Part shown: piece by piece, positions 1-5,080 of the stretch | Numbering within the stretch: position 1 is the stretch's first letter | How the letters are laid out: every line of letters begins with the position of its first letter | DNA from: an uncultured Sulfurovum sp. | GTDB lineage: Bacteria > Campylobacterota > Campylobacteria > Campylobacterales > Sulfurovaceae | DNA length: 5,080 bases | Direction of reading: 5' to 3' | Assembly (NCBI GenBank): GCA_902727905.1 | Contig: CACVAR010000225.1 | Location: 1 to 5,080, forward strand | Notes under the pieces: generated by a model | What the model was told of the DNA's origin: nothing | Seen by the model: the letters and a program-made list of their open reading frames with translations, nothing else | Databases searched by the model: none | Translations under genes and position numbers: made by a program

Positions 1-1035
1 TTTTATGCTAACTCAAATTTAGCCGAGAGAAACTTTGAATACCATGCAACAGGAAAGCAGTTATTTATTGGATTTTTAATTGCTGTGGGTATTTTTATAC
101 TTTTTCAAATTTTTTCTCGAATTTCACCCATAGCCAGTGTGCTTTTACTACTTGCACTGTTTGTGGCTATTCCATGGATTATCTGGAGAAGCTTGATATT
201 TAACATGCGTGTAACCAGCTTTTCTAATGTACATTTTTCATTTACAGGAGCGTTAAAACAAGCATATATAAACTTTTTTGTTTACCCATTTTTGCTAGTA
301 GTGCTTATATATGGACTACCACTACTTACAGCATTTGCACCACTTATTGGTATACCAGAAGTACTTGCAACTATTTTATCGATTTCGATGATATTAATTA
401 TTCCAGCTGCTTTTTATGTATATGCTTTAATCAAAAAGAAAAATACAGAGTATATAATTAATGGTACACGTTATGGGCAAGGTATTTTTGAAACGGATGT
501 TGAAACTAACAAGTTTATGATGATTAACTTGAAAACACTGGGAATTTCCCTATTAGTCCTATTGGGGTTTGGAGTTTTGATGGGACTCTTCGGTGGAGGA
601 ATGGAAATGATAAGTACTTTTGACCCTGAAGCCATGGAACAAGGTCAAATACCAGAAGGTTTCATTGGGATGATAGCTATGTTGTATCTGTTTATGATTG
701 TAGCTGTTATATTAATTATGGCATTTAGCATTACAAGGCAGCGTACTTATGTTTATGAGAACACAATGCTTGATGAAAAAATTTCTTTTGCTTCAACATT
801 AAGAGCCAGAGATTTTGCATGGGTGATGCTTTCAAACATGTTACTTGTGATTGTGACTTTAGGATTTGCTATGCCTTGGGCAAAAGTAAGAATGGCACGA
901 CTGATGCTTGAAAATACCTTTGTAGATACATCCATAGGATTTGATGAGTATATTACTCAGAAGCAAGATGAAGAGTCATCTTTAGGTGAGCAAATTGGTG
1001 ATGCTTTTGACGTTGATGTGGGTGTGGCACTTTAA
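1..1035 (+). CDS. DUF898 (YjgN-like) polytopic inner-membrane protein, 5' end outside the window
   Basis: The reading frame is open from base 1 to the TAA at 1033-1035 (344 codons visible), so the true start lies upstream and the GTG at 85 is internal. The first visible residues (FYANSNLAERNFEY) line up with about residue 54 of E. coli YjgN (recalled LYANMEVNGQRFSY). About 50 residues, including the first TLGxYxPWA helix, are therefore missing. Hydrophobic segments fall near in-window residues 21-38, 43-65, 90-113, 119-143, 178-199, 220-243 and 271-293. Family hallmarks are SFSNVHFSFTG (residues 73-83) and TLGFAMPWAKVRMAR (286-300). The C-terminal tail is acidic and probably cytoplasmic. The biochemical role of DUF898 proteins is not established. 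The M48 protease gene follows after 5 nt, a pairing I recall from other proteobacteria, which suggests a joint envelope function. Family assignment is confident; function is unknown. Confidence 0.88.
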   Translation, partial: FYANSNLAERNFEYHATGKQLFIGFLIAVGIFILFQIFSRISPIASVLLLLALFVAIPWIIWRSLIFNMRVTSFSNVHFSFTGALKQAYINFFVYPFLLVVLIYGLPLLTAFAPLIGIPEVLATILSISMILIIPAAFYVYALIKKKNTEYIINGTRYGQGIFETDVETNKFMMINLKTLGISLLVLLGFGVLMGLFGGGMEMISTFDPEAMEQGQIPEGFIGMIAMLYLFMIVAVILIMAFSITRQRTYVYENTMLDEKISFASTLRARDFAWVMLSNMLLVIVTLGFAMPWAKVRMARLMLENTFVDTSIGFDEYITQKQDEESSLGEQIGDAFDVDVGVAL

Positions 1036-1040
1036 GCATT

Positions 1041-2132
1041 ATGATTAAGGGAAATTTTCATACCAAAGGGAGTGCAGCACGTGTGACTGCTGTTCTCTCT
1101 ACGAATGACATGGGGCGTTATGCCATAGAACTTGAAGATGGGACAGTTCATCGAGGTGAATTGTCTCATCTAACTATTTCAGAGCGTTTAGGTAATGTCG
1201 AAAGAAAAATAAGATTGGAAGATGGTGCTGTATTTGCAACATTAGACAATGATGGCATAGACACGCTCTTTAAAGGTGAACAAAAAATTAATGCTTTTGT
1301 ACATTATTTAGAGACAAATCTAAAGTGGATAGCTGTGGCTGTGGTTGTTGCTATGTTTACTGTTTTTGCATTTTTTAAATGGGGTGTGCCTTGGACAAGT
1401 CAAAAGATTGCTCATGCTTTACCTTATGAAACGAATGAACTTATTGCAGAAGGAACTATGGACTTCTTAGACAGTTATCTGTTTGAAGAGAGTAATCTTA
1501 GTATAGAAGAGCAAGAAAAAATTTCTAAACACTTTAAGAATAAGTTAGCGAAACTTAGTGTGGAAGATGAAAGTAAAATAGAATACAGCATACATTTTCG
1601 TTCTTGGAAAATGGGAGAACAAGAGATTCCAAATGCACTAGCATTGCCTTCTGGTGATCTTGTCTTAACAGATAAATTTATACAGCTCTCAGAAAATCAA
1701 GATGAAATTGATGCTGTGCTACTCCATGAAATGGGACATGTGGTGCATAGACATAGTTTAGAAATGCTCATAGAGGGAACTTTCATAACCGTAGCTGTTA
1801 TGCTTATGACAGGAGATGGTTCAGGTCTGGGAGACATGGGTATTGGTTTAGGCTCTGCTTTAATTAATTCAGCTTATTCACGTGGACATGAGTCGGAGGC
1901 AGATAAGTATGCGTTTGAGAAGATGTTACAAGTAGGTATTGATCCAAAGTCATTTTCAAATATTATGAATCGTATGACAACTTACATGACTGAAGAAGAT
2001 AACAGTACGAAGAACAAAGAAGATGATGATATTTTAGATTATTTTTCTTCTCACCCTAGTACACAGGAACGTGTGGATTTAGCCAATCGGTATAGTGAAT
2101 GTTTTAAACAAGGTTTGAGCGTTTGTAAATAG
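1041..2132 (+). CDS. M48-family membrane-anchored zinc metallopeptidase
   Basis: This 363-residue protein is a predicted gluzincin-type endopeptidase of peptidase family M48 (HtpX/BepA/Oma1 relatives). The catalytic motif HEMGH is at residues 229-233 (zinc ligands H229 and H233, catalytic E230). The third ligand is E284 in RGHESEADKY, with D288 conserved, and the family's late motif SSHPSTQERV is at 336-345. Residues 1-90 form a soluble beta-rich-looking domain that resembles the N-terminal domain often found on M48 proteins next to DUF898 genes. One membrane helix spans about 95-113. Residues 246-278 are hydrophobic and glycine-rich, as is common between the two zinc motifs. The only cysteines are C354 and C362 at the C-terminus. 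The start is 5 nt after the upstream stop and lacks a good Shine-Dalgarno sequence, so translational coupling is likely. The substrate is unknown; quality control of envelope proteins is an inference. Periplasmic placement of the catalytic domain is likely but not certain. Confidence 0.92.
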   Translation: MIKGNFHTKGSAARVTAVLSTNDMGRYAIELEDGTVHRGELSHLTISERLGNVERKIRLEDGAVFATLDNDGIDTLFKGEQKINAFVHYLETNLKWIAVAVVVAMFTVFAFFKWGVPWTSQKIAHALPYETNELIAEGTMDFLDSYLFEESNLSIEEQEKISKHFKNKLAKLSVEDESKIEYSIHFRSWKMGEQEIPNALALPSGDLVLTDKFIQLSENQDEIDAVLLHEMGHVVHRHSLEMLIEGTFITVAVMLMTGDGSGLGDMGIGLGSALINSAYSRGHESEADKYAFEKMLQVGIDPKSFSNIMNRMTTYMTEEDNSTKNKEDDDILDYFSSHPSTQERVDLANRYSECFKQGLSVCK

Positions 2133-2138
2133 TCTTTA

Positions 2139-2147
2139 TGCTACAAT
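2139..2147 (+). promoter_or_regulatory. Extended -10 promoter for the 266-residue membrane protein gene
   Basis: TGCTACAAT matches the extended -10 form TGn-TAnAAT. It lies in the 42-bp gap after the M48 gene and would start transcription near 2154, giving a leader of about 20 nt. A poor -35 candidate (TTGAGC at 2115-2120) is spaced too far away (21 bp) to count for much. The call rests on motif match and position only. If real, the downstream gene can be expressed apart from the DUF898-M48 pair, although read-through from upstream is also possible because no terminator is visible in the gap. Confidence 0.5.
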
Positions 2148-2163
2148 AAATGCGTTTAAATAA

Positions 2164-2168
2164 AAGGA
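2164..2168 (+). promoter_or_regulatory. Ribosome binding site deciding the start at 2175
   Basis: AAGGA sits 6 nt before the ATG at 2175. A TTG directly before it (2172) is in frame and would add one residue, but it is a rarer start codon and leaves only 3 nt of spacing, so ATG 2175 is preferred. Confidence 0.7.
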
Positions 2169-2174
2169 TAATTG

Positions 2175-2975
2175 ATGCAAGAAGAGAATAGAAGACTGAT
2201 AGATGAGGCGTTAGACTTTGAACCTGTCAAAAATACATTTCGTTTAGCACGGGAGTTTATAGTACTTAATAAGAATTTTACTTTCATGGCTATGGGAATT
2301 TTTATAGTACTAAACTTATTTGGAATGATTCCTGTCATAGCATTTATTTTTACTGTATTGGCTGCTGTGTTTGGTATTGTCATTCAGATGCAAGTAGGAA
2401 GAACATTTTATGGTACAGATAATATTGAAACGTATGTAGATGAGATTAACAATAGCCGTGTAGATGAGGTAGTAAAACGTTATGCTCAAACTGCTTTTGG
2501 TGTTTATTTAGGATGGGCATTGCTCATTATTCTGATTTTATTTATTTTAGGTTTTATCGCTGCAACGACAGGAGTTGTTAAAGAGAATATGAGTGAAAAT
2601 GATGTCATCATGGCTTTTGCAGGTTTTGGTTTACCTTTAATTTTAGTAGCACTTATTTTTTCCTATGTTCAGCCATTGGTACATTCAAACATTGTTCTGT
2701 CAAACTCTTTTAGAGAAGGACTTAAAGCCGTGTTTACTGTCTTTTCTAAAGATGTTTGGTTATCAGCTTTACAGAAAAGTTATTTTTCTTATATCGCTAA
2801 AGTAGGATTACTAACTATGGCACTGATTTTCTTGGCAGGACTTATTGTGGCATTATTATCAACCATACCTGTTATTGGTGGGTTTGCGATGATTTTTATT
2901 TTTGTAATGCTTTATTTTTTAATGGTGCTTATGTCTATTACGTCTATGATGGCTCGAAGAATTGTTGAGGAGTAA
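2175..2975 (+). CDS. Polytopic membrane protein of unknown function, 266 residues
   Basis: I do not recognise this protein. It has a charged N-terminal stretch (residues 1-34, MQEENRRLIDEALDFEPVKN and onward) with no signal peptide. It then has about five or six hydrophobic helices near 35-53, 54-73, 107-130, 147-168, 207-228 and 233-257, and a short basic/acidic tail (ARRIVEE). A hydrophilic loop at 76-103 (RTFYGTDNIETYVDEINNSR...) and another at 169-206 lie between helices. Proline/glycine breaks (GMIP at 50-53, STIPVIGG at 229-236) interrupt helices. There are no cysteines and no obvious catalytic or transporter signature. The overall look resembles small uncharacterised membrane proteins that share a fold with DUF898-like or related multi-helix families, but I see no DUF898 motif. 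It lies downstream of the protease gene on the same strand with its own RBS and a probable promoter, and is followed by a hairpin. An envelope role is only suggested by its neighbours. Confidence 0.85.
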   Translation: MQEENRRLIDEALDFEPVKNTFRLAREFIVLNKNFTFMAMGIFIVLNLFGMIPVIAFIFTVLAAVFGIVIQMQVGRTFYGTDNIETYVDEINNSRVDEVVKRYAQTAFGVYLGWALLIILILFILGFIAATTGVVKENMSENDVIMAFAGFGLPLILVALIFSYVQPLVHSNIVLSNSFREGLKAVFTVFSKDVWLSALQKSYFSYIAKVGLLTMALIFLAGLIVALLSTIPVIGGFAMIFIFVMLYFLMVLMSITSMMARRIVEE

Positions 2976-2990
2976 AAGTAAGTGTTGTTT

Positions 2991-3015
2991 AGGTGAACAG
3001 AAGATGTTCACCTTT
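2991..3015 (+). terminator. Hairpin between convergent genes, probable weak terminator
   Basis: AGGTGAAC (2991-2998) and GTTCACCT (3006-3013) are perfect 8-bp inverted arms around a 7-nt loop, placed 15 nt after the membrane-protein stop. On the + strand the stem is followed by only a short T run (TTT to 3015, then AAATGATTATTTA), so it is a modest intrinsic terminator. On the - strand it lies just beyond the lipoprotein stop but is followed by AAACAACAC, not T's, so it would terminate poorly in that direction unless it serves as an mRNA 3'-end stabiliser. Confidence 0.6.
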
Positions 3016-3021
3016 AAATGA

Positions 3022-3666
3022 TTATTTAGAAAGTTCGTTAAATACTTCTTCAAACTGACGCTTACCCATACCACCAAGATGAACAACACCTACTTCACCA
3101 CTTGGTTTAATTCCAACTAAAAATGGTATTGAACCAGTCCATTGAGCACGTTGTGCTATGTATGAGACAAAGTTTGAATTCTCTGTATGTTCTCCTGAAA
3201 GTACAGAATAATTAAGTTTTTTTGACTCTTTAAAGATTTTTAATTGTTCTTCTGGAAGCCGTTGTACTTCAAGACCAATAACAGCTAATTTATCTCCTTT
3301 TTCCTTTACCATCTCTTTGAGTACAGGAATCTCTTCTAAACATGGAGGACAACGATATCCAAAGAAAAGTAAAAAGACCACTTTACCTTTATGTTCTTGG
3401 AAAATAATTCCATTTTCTGCTTCGTCTACATGAAGTTTATTTCCATCAACATCTGCCAGTTTAAAAATGTTTTTTGGGTAAGTGACAGGTTGGGCAGTAA
3501 CTTTCTTTTCAGTTGTTTTAAGTTCGGAATTTTCTACCGTTGTTTCAGTTTTAGGAGCTACTTCAACTTTTTTCTCTGTATTAAATTTCTTTTCTTCACC
3601 ATTGTCTTGTGAGGTACAAGCTGTAAGGAAAAGAGCAAGTATTAATGTTGTTATTATTTTAGTCAT
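3022..3666 (-). CDS. TlpA-like thioredoxin-fold lipoprotein
   Basis: This 214-residue protein is a predicted periplasmic, lipid-anchored thiol-disulfide oxidoreductase. Residues 1-16 form a short lipoprotein signal (MTKIITTLILALFLTA) ending in a lipobox LTAC, with C17 as the lipidated residue. T18 at position +2 gives no inner-membrane retention signal by the E. coli rule. Residues 18-62 are a Lys/Glu/Thr-rich linker with no predicted fold. The thioredoxin/AhpC-TSA-like domain covers about 65-213, with VVFLLFFGYRCPPCLEE carrying the redox pair C106/C109 (CPPC) and the cis-proline P181 in TGSIPF. CPPC is unusual compared with thioredoxin CGPC but occurs in TlpA/ResA-type proteins. Its partners cannot be read from the sequence: cytochrome c or other envelope disulfide reduction, or peroxide defence, are possible. 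The start is the ATG at 3666-3664, with an SD-like AAGAGAG 7 nt upstream. It converges on the membrane-protein gene and is divergent from gltA. Confidence 0.9.
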   Translation of the reverse strand: MTKIITTLILALFLTACTSQDNGEEKKFNTEKKVEVAPKTETTVENSELKTTEKKVTAQPVTYPKNIFKLADVDGNKLHVDEAENGIIFQEHKGKVVFLLFFGYRCPPCLEEIPVLKEMVKEKGDKLAVIGLEVQRLPEEQLKIFKESKKLNYSVLSGEHTENSNFVSYIAQRAQWTGSIPFLVGIKPSGEVGVVHLGGMGKRQFEEVFNELSK

Positions 3667-3695
3667 AATCCATCTCTCTTTGTTAATGTGAATCC

Positions 3696-3704
3696 ATTAT
3701 AACA
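3696..3704 (-). promoter_or_regulatory. Extended -10 promoter for the thioredoxin lipoprotein
   Basis: Read on the - strand, TGTTATAAT is a perfect extended -10 (TGn + TATAAT), with the TATAAT occupying 3701-3696. Transcription would begin around 3689 and give a leader of about 20 nt before the ATG at 3666. No good -35 is present (ACAAAG at the 17-bp position), which fits campylobacterial sigma-70 promoters that rely on the -10 region. Confidence 0.6.
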
Positions 3705-3774
3705 AGTTTTTGTTAACACTTTGTGTGCTGAAAGAAAATACACATAGATTGCATACTTTTAGTTGTATTATGGT

Positions 3775-3780
3775 TATAAT
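3775..3780 (+). promoter_or_regulatory. -10 box of the gltA promoter
   Basis: TATAAT at 3775-3780 is a perfect consensus -10. A TG lies one base too far upstream (3771-3772) to be a strict extended -10. The region upstream is T/A-rich (CTTTTAGTTGTATTATGG). TTGCAT at 3749-3754 is a weak -35 candidate with a 20-bp spacer. Transcription would begin near 3787, leaving about 20 nt of leader with the RBS, so no riboswitch or long leader is possible. Confidence 0.6.
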
Positions 3781-3794
3781 AACTCTTAATGAAA

Positions 3795-3799
3795 AAGGA
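3795..3799 (+). promoter_or_regulatory. Ribosome binding site of gltA
   Basis: AAGGA lies 7 nt before the ATG at 3807 and fixes that start. The encoded N-terminus (MKKDTFTFTNNR) has the length expected for GltA, whose SCES motif falls within two residues of its E. coli position. Confidence 0.75.
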
Positions 3800-3806
3800 A
3801 TAGAAA

Positions 3807-5080
3807 ATGAAAAAAGATACTTTTACTTTTACTAATAACCGAACGAATCAAAGTTACGAATTTAAAATTCTTGATGCCACACGAGGACCTTCTGTAGTAG
3901 ACATTTCATCTTTTTATAAAGATACAGGACTCTTTACCTTTGATGTGGGATATACCTCTACAGCTTCATGTGAATCTAACATAACTTTTATCGATGGGGA
4001 AAAAGGAGAACTACGTTATCGTGGTATAGCCATTGAAGAGTTAGCTGAAAATTATTCTTATTTAGAGACATGTTTTTTACTTCTTTATGGGGTACTTCCT
4101 ACAGAAGAACAATTGGCTTCATTTGACCTAGAATTACGACATCGGTCTTTTATTGATGAAAATTTAAAAACACTTATAGGTGCTTTCCCTGACTCAGCAC
4201 ATCCTATGTCCATACTCTCTTCAGGAGTAACGGCTTTAGCTTCATTTTATTATGAACATTTGAACATTAAAAATGATGAAGAGGGTTTAGAGATGGCAGG
4301 TCGTATTATTGCAAAGATTCCAACTCTGGCAGCTTTTGCTTACCGTAAATCTTTGGGTATTCCTTTTGTGTACCCTGATATTGATAAATCATTTACAGAA
4401 AACTTCCTTTATATGCTCAGAGCCTATCCTGGTGGTAAAATGAAACGAACAGTTAATGGTTGTGAAGAGATTCGACCCATAGAGATAGAAGCACTTGATA
4501 CCATCTTTACCCTTCATGCCGATCACGAACAGAATGCATCAACAACAACAGTAAGAACGGTTGCCTCAACAGGGGCACACCCTTATGTAGCAATCTCTGC
4601 TGGTATATCAGCACTTTGGGGTAGAGCGCATGGTGGAGCTAATGAGTCTGTTATAGCACAGCTGGAGATGATAGGTGATGTGAGCCGTGTTGATGAATTT
4701 ATTGCCAAAGCAAAAGATCCTAATGATGACTTTAGACTTATGGGTTTTGGACATCGTGTTTACAAAAACTTTGACCCAAGAGCGAAAGCATTAAAAAAAC
4801 TACAAGACCAACTTAAAGATGAATTGAATTTAGATTCAAACCTTATGAGAATAGCAGAACGAATAGAAGAGATAGCCTTAAATGATGAGTATTTTGTCTC
4901 TCGAAATCTTTATCCAAACATTGACTTTTATTCAGGAGTTATTTTAACAGCTCTTAAAATAGAACGACCAATGTTTACAGCCATTTTCGTTATTGGTCGA
5001 ACGGTTGGTTGGATTACGCAACTTATGGAGTTTAGAGCTGACCCTAAAGCTAAAATAACACGACCAAGACAGTTGTATTT
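3807..5080 (+). CDS. gltA: Type II (hexameric-type) citrate synthase, 3' end outside the window
   Basis: Citrate synthase condenses oxaloacetate with acetyl-CoA to give citrate and CoA in the cytoplasm, the entry step of the TCA cycle. The frame stays open to base 5080 (424 codons) and ends in RPRQLY, which in E. coli GltA is about 19 residues before the C-terminus, so only a short tail is missing. The N-terminal beta-rich domain typical of type II enzymes is present (FTFDVGYTSTASCES, 43-57). The catalytic residues are H275 (WGRAHGGANE), H316 (LMGFGHRVYK) and D373 (NIDFYSGV). The oxaloacetate-binding H240 is in LHADHEQNAS. Compared with recalled E. coli GltA there are about 8 extra residues around 205-225, and several residues of the NADH inhibitory site differ. 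It is transcribed divergently from the thioredoxin lipoprotein, with its own promoter. 2-methylcitrate synthase is an alternative, but the type II N-terminal domain and the HADHEQN and FGHRVYKNFDPR motifs favour citrate synthase. Confidence 0.95.
   Translation, partial: MKKDTFTFTNNRTNQSYEFKILDATRGPSVVDISSFYKDTGLFTFDVGYTSTASCESNITFIDGEKGELRYRGIAIEELAENYSYLETCFLLLYGVLPTEEQLASFDLELRHRSFIDENLKTLIGAFPDSAHPMSILSSGVTALASFYYEHLNIKNDEEGLEMAGRIIAKIPTLAAFAYRKSLGIPFVYPDIDKSFTENFLYMLRAYPGGKMKRTVNGCEEIRPIEIEALDTIFTLHADHEQNASTTTVRTVASTGAHPYVAISAGISALWGRAHGGANESVIAQLEMIGDVSRVDEFIAKAKDPNDDFRLMGFGHRVYKNFDPRAKALKKLQDQLKDELNLDSNLMRIAERIEEIALNDEYFVSRNLYPNIDFYSGVILTALKIERPMFTAIFVIGRTVGWITQLMEFRADPKAKITRPRQLY

Noticed and set aside
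753..935. 60-codon open frame on the - strand
   Set aside because: It lies wholly inside the DUF898 gene, has no RBS or recognisable product, and is an antisense shadow.
85..1035. GTG at 85 as the start of the DUF898 gene
   Set aside because: The frame is open from base 1, and the upstream residues match the family's N-terminal region, so the gene is simply cut by the window edge.
1041..2132. HtpX as the specific identity of the M48 protein
   Set aside because: HtpX has several membrane helices around an SRRREFxAD motif. This protein has a large N-terminal soluble domain, one clear helix before the catalytic domain and a HPSTQERV tail, so only the family name is given.
2256..2314. Near-identical TTTATAGTACT repeats (2256-2266 and 2301-2311), each encoding FIVLN
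   Set aside because: There are only two short copies within a coding sequence for hydrophobic residues. Codon bias explains the similarity.
2156..2383. 75-codon open frame on the - strand
   Set aside because: It is antisense to the 5' end and leader of the membrane-protein gene, with no motif or start signal.
3659..3673. A five-codon micro-frame (ATG GAT TAT GAC TAA, - strand) overlapping the lipoprotein start
   Set aside because: It could be read as a leader peptide, but its ATG lies directly next to the SD-like sequence and too close to be initiated. Chance overlap is more likely.
3391..3691. Two overlapping + strand open frames (3391-3612 and 3482-3691)
   Set aside because: Both are antisense to the thioredoxin lipoprotein, are rich in Phe/Ser as expected for reversed Lys/Glu codons, and have no RBS.
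3807..5080. 2-methylcitrate synthase (PrpC) as the identity of the last gene
   Set aside because: The N-terminal type II domain, the overall length and the HADHEQN and MGFGHRVYKNFDPR motifs match GltA, and no prp genes are adjacent.

Overview
The window looks like a chromosomal segment of a free-living, AT-rich member of the Campylobacterota (the Sulfurovum/Sulfurimonas/Arcobacter side rather than a mammalian pathogen). I infer this from the low GC content, the A/T-rich codon use, the TATAAT-like -10 boxes without clear -35 boxes, and a hexameric-type (type II) citrate synthase whose N-terminus resembles campylobacterial GltA. The genus call is an inference. No mobile element, tRNA/rRNA, CRISPR array or phage signature was seen, and the region reads as ordinary core or near-core chromosome.

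Layout. Bases 1-2132 hold a tight two-gene unit on the + strand: a DUF898/YjgN-family polytopic membrane protein, cut at its 5' end by the window edge, and 5 nt downstream an M48-family zinc metallopeptidase with an N-terminal soluble domain, one membrane helix and a complete HExxH...ExxAD active site. After a 42-bp gap with its own extended -10 promoter comes a 266-residue polytopic membrane protein that I do not recognise (2175-2975). A hairpin at 2991-3013 separates it from a convergent gene at 3022-3666 (- strand), a TlpA/thioredoxin-like lipoprotein with a CPPC redox centre. A 140-bp divergent promoter region (3667-3806) then leads to a citrate synthase gene (gltA) on the + strand. That gene runs off the right edge with nearly all of the protein present (424 codons; the family is about 427 residues long).

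How the genes work together. The DUF898 protein and the M48 protease form a recurring pairing and are probably translated from one message; a role in envelope protein handling is likely but not demonstrable here. The 266-residue membrane protein may belong to the same envelope theme but has its own promoter. The thioredoxin lipoprotein would act in the periplasm on disulfides or as a reductant for an envelope partner. Citrate synthase is central carbon metabolism and is linked to the lipoprotein only by the shared intergenic region.

Nothing here is clearly a new biological system. The points most worth a second look are: (1) citrate synthase residues that bind the allosteric inhibitor NADH in E. 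coli are partly replaced while the catalytic triad is intact; (2) the DUF898-M48 membrane protease unit next to an unassigned membrane protein; (3) a visible internal repeat in the DUF898 protein; (4) a C-terminal cysteine pair in the protease, hinting at an oxidising (periplasmic) location. All comparisons to E. coli proteins are made from memory, not by alignment software.
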